Part shown: positions 1 to 6,450 of the stretch, in pieces
How positions within the stretch are numbered: position 1 is the first letter of the stretch
Layout of the letters: each line of letters opens with the position of its first letter
DNA from: Chloroflexota bacterium
GTDB taxonomy: Bacteria > Chloroflexota > Anaerolineae > Anaerolineales > Villigracilaceae
DNA length: 10,000 bases
Assembly (NCBI GenBank): GCA_020217065.1
Contig: JAIWOB010000053.1
Location: 1 to 10,000 of the forward strand
Reading direction: 5' to 3'
Translations under genes and position numbers: made by a program
The notes under the pieces: generated by a model
Seen by the model: the letters and a program-made list of their open reading frames with translations, nothing else
Databases searched by the model: none
Told to the model about the DNA's origin: nothing

Positions 1-356
1 AATCCCGCCAGCATGGCGAGGGTAATCGTCAGCCAGCCGGGCAGGCCGGTGAGGTTGAGTCCAATCCACGTCGCCAGAATGGCGCCGATAATCATCTGCC
101 CTTCGCCGCCGATATTGATAACATCGCCGCGAAAGGAAATGCAGATTCCCAACGCAACCAAAAGCAGGGGCGTCGCCTTGACCAGCGTTTCGGCGAAGGC
201 GTTGGCGCTGCCGAAAGCGCCGTCCCACAATGCGGCGTACGCCTCGATGGGGTTGACCTTTAAAAACAGGAGCATCACCGCCCCGACGGCAAGCGCAGCA
301 AGGGTGGCAATCACCGGCAAAAGGGCGTCAAAAAGGGAATCTAGTTTTTGTCGCAT
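1..356 (-). CDS. ABC transporter permease, BPD_transp_2 (NupP/RnsB-like), N-terminal 118 residues, cut by window edge
   Basis: Membrane permease of a BMP/nucleoside-class ABC importer. The frame opens at ATG 354-356, runs off the left edge without a stop, and gives 118 codons. Residues about 10-32 form a first membrane segment. They are followed by the family signature VKATPLLL...FRGDVINIGGEGQMIIGA, the same pattern as VKATPILL...FRMKLWNIGAEGQFIMGA in the permease at 2254-3381, so the two are paralogues. A Shine-Dalgarno GAGGAGG lies at 368-374, 11 nt before the ATG. A second ATG at 365-367 is out of frame and meets a stop after eight codons, so I rejected it as the start. The gene follows gntR by 57 bp, with a terminator between them. 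I infer a second transporter operon continuing to the left. Specificity cannot be read from this fragment. Confidence 0.9.
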   Translation of the reverse strand, partial: MRQKLDSLFDALLPVIATLAALAVGAVMLLFLKVNPIEAYAALWDGAFGSANAFAETLVKATPLLLVALGICISFRGDVINIGGEGQMIIGAILATWIGLNLTGLPGWLTITLAMLAG

Positions 357-394
357 TGGAAGACCATCCTCCTCGATTCGGATTCGGGGCGCTT

Positions 395-428
395 AAAAAC
401 AAAAACAGGCGGGTCAATTCCACGCCTG
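395..428 (-). terminator. Intrinsic terminator of gntR, overlapping its stop codon
   Basis: Read on the minus strand, CAGGCG-T-GG pairs with CCCGCCTG. This gives eight base pairs with one bulged T and a six-base loop that contains the gntR TGA (414-416). The stem is followed directly by TTTTTGTTTTT (395-405). This is a textbook rho-independent layout. It leaves only 38 bases before the next start codon at 356. Confidence 0.88.
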
Positions 429-1145
429 CGCCAAACTCAAATGTAAAAACGAGTCGTCAAAAATATTCACGCCCAAGGCGAGAGGCATGTTATTTTTTTC
501 GTAGAACGTCGTCTGCAATTCCAAAATGGGTCTGCCGGCTTCGCCGCCCAAAAATTCAACCATTTCCTGCTCCATCACGGTAGCGCGAATGCCGGTCAAT
601 ACAAACGCAATCTTTTGATGAAAATATTGGTCGAGAATATCGCGGATGTGCAGCCCACCGTCAAGAGTTTCCAGCGGAGCGCAAAGAAGCGAAACCGGAA
701 TGACGTTATCCGCCAAAATAACCGCTCTTTGGTCGGCGTAAAACAACCTGCGAAGACAAAGCAGTTCGCCGCCCGCCTCCAAAGCCAAAACCAACGCTTC
801 TTTCTCGGTGGCGGGTCGCTTTTTCATGGAAATCAAACGAATGGAAGGGACATACCCGTTGCCTTCAATCAACTGCGTCAAATCCCACAAGTTTCCAAAA
901 TGAGCGCTGGCGCGGCGGGCGTGTTCGTTGACATAAGTGCCGTCGCCCTGTTTGCGGGTGATGAAGCCGTTGGCAGCCAATTTTGCAAGGACAGTGCGAA
1001 CGGTGGCGCGGCTGACCCCCAACTCGTCAGACAACTCGCTTTCGGAAGGAATGCGGCTTCCGGGCAGATAGACCCCGCTGCGAATTCGCTCCAGGAGAAT
1101 TTCATCTACCTGCTCTGTAACGGACTTTACTTGAAGAATACGCAT
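414..1145 (-). CDS. GntR family transcriptional regulator, HutC subfamily (UTRA ligand domain)
   Basis: DNA-binding repressor or activator expected to respond to a small ligand. With the start at ATG 1143-1145 it has 243 residues, usual for the HutC subfamily. Residues 1-75 are the winged helix-turn-helix, with PSESELSDELGVSRATVR at 33-50 and the wing GFITRKQGDGTYV at 60-72. Residues about 98-240 match a UTRA effector domain, ending in a PLALGVNIFDDSFLHLSL block. An upstream in-frame ATG at 1193 would add 16 residues. I rejected it because it lies inside the -10 region of a good promoter (1184-1212), and the first conserved residues follow the second Met. Neither start has a clear Shine-Dalgarno. 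The gene lies between two nucleoside-type transporter loci and shares a dyad with the importer promoter, so purine or nucleoside control is an inference. The ligand is unknown. Confidence 0.93.
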   Translation of the reverse strand: MRILQVKSVTEQVDEILLERIRSGVYLPGSRIPSESELSDELGVSRATVRTVLAKLAANGFITRKQGDGTYVNEHARRASAHFGNLWDLTQLIEGNGYVPSIRLISMKKRPATEKEALVLALEAGGELLCLRRLFYADQRAVILADNVIPVSLLCAPLETLDGGLHIRDILDQYFHQKIAFVLTGIRATVMEQEMVEFLGGEAGRPILELQTTFYEKNNMPLALGVNIFDDSFLHLSLAQAWN

Positions 1146-1163
1146 ATTTGCAAGCAAGTTGAC

Positions 1164-1178
1164 AGTCGTCTGACGTTT
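1164..1178 (-). promoter_or_regulatory. Candidate GntR operator at its own promoter
   Basis: The + strand reads AGTCGTCTGACGTTT, an imperfect dyad around GT-CTG-AC centred on 1171, 13 bp downstream of the edge of the -10 box. Ten of 15 positions match the dyad at 6447-6461 by the importer promoter, and four of the five differences are transitions. The GT-N3-AC core resembles GntR-family half-sites. Assigning it to this regulator is an inference. Confidence 0.5.
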
Positions 1179-1183
1179 GAATA

Positions 1184-1212
1184 TTTGTACCATATTTCAC
1201 ATGAAATTTCAA
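1184..1212 (-). promoter_or_regulatory. Promoter of gntR
   Basis: On the minus strand: -35 TTGAAA (1207-1212, five of six consensus bases), a 17-bp spacer, then an extended -10 TGG-TACAAA (1184-1192). Transcription would begin near 1177, leaving a leader of about 30 nt before ATG 1145. This promoter is the main reason for choosing the shorter start for the regulator. Confidence 0.7.
1194..1207. promoter_or_regulatory. Second inverted repeat, in the spacer of the gntR promoter
   Basis: ATTTCA-CA-TGAAAT is a perfect 6+6 bp inverted repeat lying almost exactly between the -35 and -10 boxes of gntR. Its sequence is unrelated to the GT-N3-AC dyad at 1164-1178, and the importer promoter has no counterpart. 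It could be an operator for another factor or a chance AT-rich palindrome. Confidence 0.35.
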
Positions 1213-1234
1213 GCCTTAATCTCTTAAAATTATC

Positions 1235-1272
1235 CAGAAAAGACCACGGGGCGGCTTCTACGCCGCCCCGTG
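1235..1272 (-). terminator. Strong intrinsic terminator at the end of the BMP importer operon
   Basis: An 11-bp perfect GC-rich stem pairs CACGGGGCGGC (1245-1255) with GCCGCCCCGTG (1262-1272) around a six-base loop. On the minus strand it is followed by GTCTTTTCTGG. It begins about 10 bp after the TAG of the last permease and separates the importer operon from the gntR promoter. There is no T-tract on the + side, so it acts in one direction. Confidence 0.9.
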
Positions 1273-1281
1273 AGGGCAATC

Positions 1282-2250
1282 CTACTTTCCCCGTTCGCCG
1301 CGAATATAGGGTTCGCCCAGCGCCGCAGGAGCGCCAAGCCGTTTTCGCATGGCTTCGCGCGAGCCAATCACCAAGACAATGACGGTGAAGGCGTAGGGCA
1401 GCATTTGCAGGAAAAAGCCCCAATACGGATTGTAATAAAAAGGGTTGTCAAAGCCGAACAGAACGGTGGGACCTTGAATATCCAAAATCAGGCGTCGGAG
1501 CGCGCCAAAGGCGTAAGAGCCGAGCATGGCGCGCAGCGGGTCCCATTGAGCGAAGATGACCAAGCCAACGGCAATCCATCCCTGCCCGGCGGTGGTTAAT
1601 TCGCTAAACCAGCCCGGAGAAACCGCAAGGCTGATGGTGGCTCCCGCCAGCCCAACCAACAAACCGCCTAAAAAGACATAAAAGTAGCGCAGGCGGAAGA
1701 CATTGATTCCCAGCGAGTCGGCGGCGGCGGGGTACTCGCCCACAGAACGGAGATTCAGCCCTGGGCGGGTGTGATTGATGTAATACCAGGCAAGCGGCGT
1801 AAGAAGGTATCCGAAATAAACGAGGATACTTTGCTTAGTAAACAAAATCGGACCGATAAACGGAATTTGCGACAACAGGGGAATTGAAAAATTGGGCAGC
1901 AGCGATACCGTGCCAGCCTTGCTTAGCCCCTCGCCCAGCACAAGGCTGATGCCCGCGCCAAGAAACGTAAGCGCCAGCCCGCTGACAACCTGGTCGGCGT
2001 GCAGGGTGATGGTGATAAAGGCGTGCGCCTGACTGAGAAGACCCGCCGCCAGCATCGCCATGAATACGCCCAGCCATGGGTTGCCGGTCTTAATGGTGAC
2101 GCTAAAAGCGGTCATTGCGCCAATTAACATCATGCCTTCAACGCCCAAATTAAGCACGCCCGAACGTTCGGCGAAAATTTCGCCAATGGTAGCAAACAAC
2201 AAGACTGTGCCAGTCGCAACGCCTGCCTGAAGAATGATGATAAGGTCCAT
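1282..2250 (-). CDS. ABC transporter permease, second subunit (NupQ/RnsC-like, BPD_transp_2)
   Basis: Integral membrane subunit that forms the importer's translocation pathway with the permease encoded at 2254-3381. The 322-residue product is mostly hydrophobic, with about eight membrane segments. The conserved N-terminal block GEIFAERSGVLNLGVEGMMLIGA is at 23-45. A cytoplasmic coupling-loop region, LRSVGEYPAAADSLGINVFRLRY, lies at 167-189 and would contact the ATPase. A GQGWIAVGLVIFAQWDP block at 222-238 is also typical. The start is ATG 2248-2250, with AGGAGG at 2259-2264 eight bases upstream inside the end of the preceding gene and a 3-bp intergenic gap, so translation is probably coupled. 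It is the last gene of the operon and is followed by a strong terminator. The family assignment is firm; nucleoside or purine specificity is inferred from the family. Confidence 0.95.
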   Translation of the reverse strand: MDLIIILQAGVATGTVLLFATIGEIFAERSGVLNLGVEGMMLIGAMTAFSVTIKTGNPWLGVFMAMLAAGLLSQAHAFITITLHADQVVSGLALTFLGAGISLVLGEGLSKAGTVSLLPNFSIPLLSQIPFIGPILFTKQSILVYFGYLLTPLAWYYINHTRPGLNLRSVGEYPAAADSLGINVFRLRYFYVFLGGLLVGLAGATISLAVSPGWFSELTTAGQGWIAVGLVIFAQWDPLRAMLGSYAFGALRRLILDIQGPTVLFGFDNPFYYNPYWGFFLQMLPYAFTVIVLVIGSREAMRKRLGAPAALGEPYIRGERGK

Positions 2251-2253
2251 AAA

Positions 2254-3381
2254 TTAATCCTCCTCAGCGCGCGCAATCCGGACGCGGTAGCGCAGCAGGA
2301 AATCGCTGGCGATGAGGCAAACAAGGATGATTCCTTGTATCATTTTCGGCACGCCGGAGGGCTGAATTTCACGCCCCGCTAAAATCAATGCGCCAAACAA
2401 AACGGAAACCAAGATAATCGCCAGCGGATTTAACTTCGCCAGCCATGCGACGATAATGCCGGTAAACCCGTAGCCTGCGGCTATGGGCGCAGTTTGCAAA
2501 CGATGCACCATACCGGAGACTTCGCTCATGCCGCCCAAACCAGCCAGAGCGCCCGAAAGCATCATGACGTAGATGATATTGCCGGTAATGTTAATGCCAG
2601 CGTATCGTGCGGCGTTGGCGTTATCGCCAATCAGGCGAATTTCGTATCCCCAACGGCTGCGATAAACAATCAACCACAGAATCAAGGCGGCGAACACGCC
2701 AATCAAAAGCCCCGCGTGCGTTGTCAAACCGCGAAAGGCGGGGACGCTTTTTGCGTAGTCGGCAAGGCGGGGCAGCCAGGCGTTGAGCGGGAATTTGGGC
2801 GACATTTGGAATCCGCCTTCGGACCAGACGCCGAAAATCCAGAAATTAATCCAAGCGACCGCAATATAGTTCAACATCAAGGTGCTGATAATTTCATTGA
2901 CGTTCAACTTGGCTTTGAGAAAGCCCGGAATAAAACCCCACAAGGCGCCCGCGCCCATCCCCGCCAAAGCCATCACGGTCAGAAACAACCAACGGGGAGA
3001 ATCTTTATCAAGAACGGGAGCCAGGACAATGGCGCTCGCGCCCCATGCGCCCATGATGAATTGCCCCTCGGCGCCGATATTCCATAATTTCATGCGGAAC
3101 GCCACTGAACAGGCAAGCGCCGCGAGCAAAATCGGCGTGGCTTTAACAATGGTGTCCGAAAGCACGCCAATGTTGCCAAAGGAAGCACGCGCAATGTGCT
3201 GATATGATTTAAGGGGGTCGCCGCCCGCAAACATAATCAAAATACCGCCCAAAAAGAGGGCAAGGACAAGGGCGCCAACTGAAACCAGCAGGGGATACCA
3301 GGCGGGCGGAACGTCGAGACGCGGTTCGATGCGAATTCGATAGCCCGCGCTCTTCTTCTTTAAAGCGGTAGACTCAGCCAT
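2254..3381 (-). CDS. ABC transporter permease, first subunit (NupP/RnsB-like, BPD_transp_2)
   Basis: Integral membrane subunit of the BMP-type importer, 375 residues. A charged cytoplasmic N-terminus of about 28 residues precedes the first membrane segment (30-52). Family blocks are VKATPILLAALACSVAFRMKLWNIGAEGQ (79-107, with its core at 99-107), VNEIISTLMLNYIA (161-174), the coupling-loop region WGYEIRLIGDNANAARYAGI (244-263) and GYGFTGIIVAWLA (303-315). The start ATG 3379-3381 overlaps the ATPase stop by 8 bp. AAGGAG at 3391-3396 lies nine bases upstream within the ATPase gene, so the two are translationally coupled. It is paralogous to the truncated permease at 1-356. The order SBP-ATPase-permease-permease matches characterised nucleoside importers such as Bacillus NupNOPQ. 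The actual substrate is not shown by the sequence. Confidence 0.95.
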   Translation of the reverse strand: MAESTALKKKSAGYRIRIEPRLDVPPAWYPLLVSVGALVLALFLGGILIMFAGGDPLKSYQHIARASFGNIGVLSDTIVKATPILLAALACSVAFRMKLWNIGAEGQFIMGAWGASAIVLAPVLDKDSPRWLFLTVMALAGMGAGALWGFIPGFLKAKLNVNEIISTLMLNYIAVAWINFWIFGVWSEGGFQMSPKFPLNAWLPRLADYAKSVPAFRGLTTHAGLLIGVFAALILWLIVYRSRWGYEIRLIGDNANAARYAGINITGNIIYVMMLSGALAGLGGMSEVSGMVHRLQTAPIAAGYGFTGIIVAWLAKLNPLAIILVSVLFGALILAGREIQPSGVPKMIQGIILVCLIASDFLLRYRVRIARAEED

Positions 3382-4963
3382 GTGCGCCGACTCCTTCCTT
3401 GTGAATTTTTTCCAGGGGAGAGCCAGTCATCATCAGACCGATGGTCTCAATTAGAGATTCGTCCGGCTCTGCGCTTCCAATCTTCACCTCGCCCATTGAC
3501 TTTCCTTCGTAGATGACGTAGACGCGGTCGCTCAATGAGAGCAATTCTTCCAGCTCTTCAGAGATGAGCAGCACCGCCGCTCCCGCTTCGCGCTGGGCGA
3601 GCAGCAGGCGGTGAACGCCTTCGATTGCCCCAACGTCCAAGCCGCGGGTAGGCTGCACGGCGACCATGAAACTAGGCAGACCGGAAATTTCACGCGCAAG
3701 GATTACGCGCTGCAAATTTCCGCCTGAAAGCAGACGCACCGGCGTGGAAACGTGCGGCACGATAATTTCATAGGCTTCTTTAAGTTCGTTGGCTAGTTTC
3801 GTCGCCGCGTTCATATCCAGCAAGCCCGCGCGGGAAATGGGAGGCTGACGATATTTTTTCATGATGACGTTATCCGTCACGCTTAGATTCGGGGCGCTGC
3901 CCACACGGTTACGGTCTTCAGGAATATACGCCATACCATGCTGAATGCCAAAGAGGGCGTTTTGGGCGCTGAGGTCTTTGCCGTTGAGGAGAATTTGCCC
4001 CTTGCGGCACTTCCGCAGACAGGTAATCACTTGAGCCAGTTCGGATTGACCATTGCCCGCCACCCCCGCCACGCCGACAATTTCCCCAGCGCGCACGTTG
4101 AGAGAAAAGCCGCGCAAGGCGGGCAGACCCTTGTCGTTGTCTGCATAAACGTCCTTGACCTCCAACACCACATCGCCGGGATTGCCGGGTTTTTTATCCA
4201 GGGAAAAGACGACGTCGCGCCCAACCATCAGGCGCGCCAATTCCTGCCTTGTCACGCCTTTCGCCGGAACCCCAAGAGCCGTCGCCACGCCGCGCCGCAG
4301 CACGCTGACGCGGTCCGCGATGGCGGTCACTTCTTGTAATTTATGGCTGATGAAAATGATGGATTTGCCCTGCGCCGCCATTGAACGCAAAATCTCAAAC
4401 AAACCTTCGATTTCCTGCGGAGCCAGAACGGCGGTCGGTTCGTCCATAATGAGAACGTCCGCGCCGCGATATAACATTTTGAGGAGTTCGACCCGTTGTT
4501 GCTCGCCGACAGACAACTGCCAAATTTTTGCGCGCGGGTCTACCTTCAGCCCAAAACGTTCGCCCACTTCCGTCACTTTTGCGTCGTATTGAGGCAGACG
4601 CATGAAAAAACGCGGGTTGTCCAAGCCCAGCAGGACGTTTTCGGTGACGGTTTGAGAAGGCACGAGCATAAAGTGCTGGTGAATCATTCCTATACCGGCT
4701 TTGATGGCGTCGCGCGGGGAATGAAATTCTACGGGCTTTCCTTTTACTTTGATAACGCCCGCTTCCTGCCTGTATAAACCGGCGAGGACGTTCATGAGCG
4801 TGCTTTTGCCCGCGCCGTTTTCACCCAGCAGGGCGTGAATTTCGCCGGAACGCAGCTCGAAATCCACATGGTCGTTTGCAAGCACGCCGGGAAATTTCTT
4901 GACAATGCCGCGCATTTCCACGGCGAGCGGCGGTTCGGAGGAAATTGGTATCGTCTGTGTCAC
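3374..4963 (-). CDS. ABC transporter ATP-binding protein with two fused NBDs (NupO/RnsA-like)
   Basis: Cytoplasmic ATPase that powers the importer; 529 residues, two nucleotide-binding domains in one chain. NBD1 is canonical: Walker A GENGAGKST (47-55), Q-loop Gln96, signature LSVGEQQ (150-156), Walker B LIMDEP (171-176, catalytic Glu175) and H-loop His207. NBD2 is degenerate: GVAGNGQSE (300-308) lacks the Walker A Lys, Walker B ends in AVQPT with Gln437 where the catalytic Glu would be, and the H-loop position reads SEE. Its signature LLSGGNLQ (411-418) is intact. This asymmetry is usual for BMP/sugar-type fused ATPases. The start is GTG (4961-4963), chosen because AGGAG lies seven bases upstream and no better codon precedes it. 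The gene begins 107 bp after the lipoprotein gene and overlaps the next permease by 8 bp. Confidence 0.95.
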   Translation of the reverse strand: MTQTIPISSEPPLAVEMRGIVKKFPGVLANDHVDFELRSGEIHALLGENGAGKSTLMNVLAGLYRQEAGVIKVKGKPVEFHSPRDAIKAGIGMIHQHFMLVPSQTVTENVLLGLDNPRFFMRLPQYDAKVTEVGERFGLKVDPRAKIWQLSVGEQQRVELLKMLYRGADVLIMDEPTAVLAPQEIEGLFEILRSMAAQGKSIIFISHKLQEVTAIADRVSVLRRGVATALGVPAKGVTRQELARLMVGRDVVFSLDKKPGNPGDVVLEVKDVYADNDKGLPALRGFSLNVRAGEIVGVAGVAGNGQSELAQVITCLRKCRKGQILLNGKDLSAQNALFGIQHGMAYIPEDRNRVGSAPNLSVTDNVIMKKYRQPPISRAGLLDMNAATKLANELKEAYEIIVPHVSTPVRLLSGGNLQRVILAREISGLPSFMVAVQPTRGLDVGAIEGVHRLLLAQREAGAAVLLISEELEELLSLSDRVYVIYEGKSMGEVKIGSAEPDESLIETIGLMMTGSPLEKIHKEGVGAHG

Positions 4964-4970
4964 AAGGTCG

Positions 4971-4975
4971 CTCCT
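4971..4975 (-). promoter_or_regulatory. Ribosome binding site that fixes the GTG start of the ATPase
   Basis: AGGAG on the minus strand, followed by seven bases and then GTG 4963. It lies directly after the hairpin at 4985-4998, so folding of that hairpin could affect access to it. Confidence 0.75.
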
Positions 4976-5029
4976 GCGATAAAGACGGCTTTCGCCGTTG
5001 ATAATCAGACAGGCTGGGATAAAGAGGGC
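4974..5029 (-). repeat. Pair of 16-bp imperfect direct repeats following each intercistronic hairpin
   Basis: On the + strand, CTGCGATAAAGACGGC (4974-4989) and CTGGGATAAAGAGGGC (5014-5029) match at 14 of 16 positions, 40 bp apart. Each copy contains the last arm of a hairpin plus the tail CTTTATC on the transcript strand. The spacing suggests a duplicated hairpin-plus-tail unit. Confidence 0.6.
4985..4998 (-). promoter_or_regulatory. Small GAAA-tetraloop hairpin before the ATPase ribosome binding site
   Basis: Transcript-strand ACGGC-GAAA-GCCGT makes five perfect pairs capped by a stable GNRA tetraloop, followed by CTTTATC and then the AGGAG site. It is too short on T residues to be a good terminator. 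It may help set mRNA stability or ATPase translation. Confidence 0.5.
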
Positions 5030-5056
5030 TGGAACCCCCGGACGGAATTCCAGCCC
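5026..5056 (-). terminator. Intercistronic hairpin after the lipoprotein gene (partial terminator or mRNA-stabilising stem)
   Basis: The transcript strand has GGGCTGGAA pairing perfectly with TTCCAGCCC, nine base pairs with a 13-nt loop, 15 bp after the BMP lipoprotein TAG. The tail TCTTTATCCC is only weakly T-rich, so complete termination is unlikely. In binding-protein operons such stems commonly keep the first message more abundant than the downstream transporter genes. That role is inferred here. Confidence 0.6.
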
Positions 5057-5070
5057 TTGAAAACAAAGAA

Positions 5071-6366
5071 CTATTGAGGCAGTTCGGCGGTAATGCCTTC
5101 AGCCCACCACTTCATACAAACATCCACAGAACAGGGCAACCCATATTCAGGAAAAGCGTCAAGGTCAACCTGTTGCAGGCTTTGTCCTTCCGGCAAAACC
5201 ACGTTGCCTTTGTTGTCTTTGATGGGTCCCGTGAAGACATCGAAGCGGGTGAATTCACCGGCGAGCATCTTCGCCAGAATGTCGCGCACTTCTTGAATGA
5301 CGGCAGGGTCCAATTCGGCGACGCCGGGGGTCAATTCCTGACCTTCCATGAATCCGTAAAGACCGAGAGCGCCAGTGTCGGCGTCAAAGTACTGCCAGCC
5401 GGGTTTATAGGTGCCGGCGATGACCTGCTTGGTGATGTCGGCATAGACAGGACCCCAAACCCAGTAGGGAGCGGTAAGACAACGTTCAACTTTGCAAGAG
5501 CCATACCAGTCGTAGGTGACGCCCCACTTGCCCTTTTCCTGCGCCACGTCGGCGACGGCGGGCGTGTCGGCGCCGGTAAACACGACTTGCGCGCCGGCGT
5601 CAAAGAGGGAGGCGGCCGCTTCCTTTTCAATGATGGGGTCGTGCCAGGTGTTAATCCAGCGGACATCCATGGTGCATTCGGGGCAGGTCTTCTTCATGCC
5701 GAGGGCGATGGCGTTGCCAAGGCGGATTTCTTCGGGGATGGGGAAGGTCGCCATGTAGCCCAGTTTGGGGTTGCCGTCCATCTTGGCGCGCGCGCCCGCC
5801 AGCATTCCCGCCAAGTATTTCATGTTTTCCATCGCGCCCATCAGGTTGCCAAAATTGGTTTCATTGGATTTGATGCCGGTCAGATGGATGAACATGACAT
5901 CCGGAAATTCTTCGGCGACGGTTTCCATTGGGTCCATAAATCCAAAGGAAGTGCCAAAAATCAGGTTGAAGCCCTTGCGAGCCAGGCTGCGGAAGACCTG
6001 TTCAGAGTCGGCGCCTTCAGGTACATTTTCGATGTAGGCAATGTTCACATTGTCCACGTTCGCCTTGATGTATTCAAGACCTTCGTAGTGAGCCTGCGAC
6101 CAGCCGCCGTCGTCATGCGGTCCAATCAAGACCATGGCGACGTTGAATTTGCCTTCTTCAATTTCGGGGATTTGGAATCCGCCGGTTTCCTCAGCCGCAG
6201 GAGCTTCCGTTGCGGCGGGTTCTTCAGCCGCCGGGGCTTCGGTAGCGGGGGCGGGGGCGGCGGGTTCTTCAGCCGCCGGCTGTTCGGCGGGCGCGCCGCC
6301 GCAAGCCGAGAGAACAAGCATCAGCGCCATGGCAAACATGGCAAGACGAGCAAAATTCTTACGCAT
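5071..6366 (-). CDS. BMP family lipoprotein, substrate-binding protein of the ABC importer (PnrA/BmpA-type)
   Basis: Exported, lipid-anchored receptor that captures the substrate and delivers it to the permeases. The start is ATG 6364-6366, with AAAGGAG nine bases upstream; the open frame extends to 6459 but only through non-homologous leader. Of 431 residues, 1-21 are a lipoprotein signal peptide with lipobox LSAC and the lipidated Cys22. Residues 23-62 are an Ala/Glu/Pro/Thr linker. The BMP domain starts at about 74 (KFNVAMVLIGPHDDGGWSQAHYEGL) and includes the ligand-domain blocks NLIFGTSFGFMDP (134-146) and GAQVVFTGADTPAVA (258-272). Characterised BMP proteins bind purine nucleosides, but this one has WINTWHDP (237-244) and could bind another purine-like ligand. 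Six further cysteines occur as three close pairs. It is the first gene of the operon. Confidence 0.95.
   Translation of the reverse strand: MRKNFARLAMFAMALMLVLSACGGAPAEQPAAEEPAAPAPATEAPAAEEPAATEAPAAEETGGFQIPEIEEGKFNVAMVLIGPHDDGGWSQAHYEGLEYIKANVDNVNIAYIENVPEGADSEQVFRSLARKGFNLIFGTSFGFMDPMETVAEEFPDVMFIHLTGIKSNETNFGNLMGAMENMKYLAGMLAGARAKMDGNPKLGYMATFPIPEEIRLGNAIALGMKKTCPECTMDVRWINTWHDPIIEKEAAASLFDAGAQVVFTGADTPAVADVAQEKGKWGVTYDWYGSCKVERCLTAPYWVWGPVYADITKQVIAGTYKPGWQYFDADTGALGLYGFMEGQELTPGVAELDPAVIQEVRDILAKMLAGEFTRFDVFTGPIKDNKGNVVLPEGQSLQQVDLDAFPEYGLPCSVDVCMKWWAEGITAELPQ
6212..6279 (-). repeat. 23-bp exact direct repeat in the lipoprotein linker
   Basis: The same 23 bases, with core GGCGGGTTCTTCAGCCG, occur at 6212-6234 and 6257-6279, in frame 45 bp apart. 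They encode the recurring linker unit PAAEEPAA. This fits expansion of a low-complexity spacer by slippage or recombination. Confidence 0.85.
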
Positions 6367-6375
6367 TCTTTTCTT

Positions 6376-6382
6376 CTCCTTT
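6376..6382 (-). promoter_or_regulatory. Ribosome binding site of the BMP lipoprotein
   Basis: AAAGGAG on the minus strand, nine bases before ATG 6366, in an A-rich stretch with little pairing potential. It fixes the start ahead of the lipoprotein signal peptide. Confidence 0.85.
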
Positions 6383-6408
6383 ATGTAATTTGAGCTTGAC
6401 GACAACAA

Positions 6409-6450
6409 AACTTGCAAGGACGATTTGCGGAAACCACCTCCTTTCAAGTT
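6409..6450 (-). promoter_or_regulatory. Leader stem-loop holding an unused strong Shine-Dalgarno
   Basis: In the transcript, AACTTG-A-AAGGA (6439-6450) can pair with TCCTT-G-CAAGTT (6409-6420): 11 base pairs with one A-G mismatch and an 18-nt loop. The 5' arm and loop contain AAAGGAGGTG (6435-6444), a near-perfect match to the 16S tail, yet no start codon lies 5-13 bases downstream. The nearest TTG is about 19 bases away. The element lies about 40 nt before the true start. Possible roles are a ribosome standby site, mRNA protection or a regulatory switch; it matches no riboswitch class I recognise. Confidence 0.5.

Noticed and set aside
1146..1193. Upstream ATG at 1193 for gntR
   Set aside because: It lies within the extended -10 element, so the transcript would not contain it. 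The added 16 residues do not resemble the GntR N-terminus.
615..1382. 255-codon + strand open frame opposite gntR
   Set aside because: It runs across the gntR promoter and the importer terminator, shows no protein family pattern, and is fully explained by the opposite strand.
2494..3087. 197-codon + strand open frame opposite the first permease
   Set aside because: It is rich in Gln, Asn and His in an antisense pattern. The minus strand encodes a strongly conserved permease here.
4504..4517. AGTTGTCTGTC, a partial match to the operator motif, inside the ATPase gene
   Set aside because: Only one half of the dyad is present, it lies in the conserved NBD1 signature coding region, and no promoter is near.
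6181..6300. Low-complexity, CRISPR-like short repeats
   Set aside because: Repeats are in frame with an Ala/Glu/Pro/Thr protein linker, with no regular spacers; this is not a CRISPR array.
5074..6393. 439-codon + strand open frame opposite the BMP lipoprotein
   Set aside because: It is antisense to a clearly homologous lipoprotein and its composition (Gly/Phe/Arg/Val runs) mirrors the sense codons. It has no recognisable domain.
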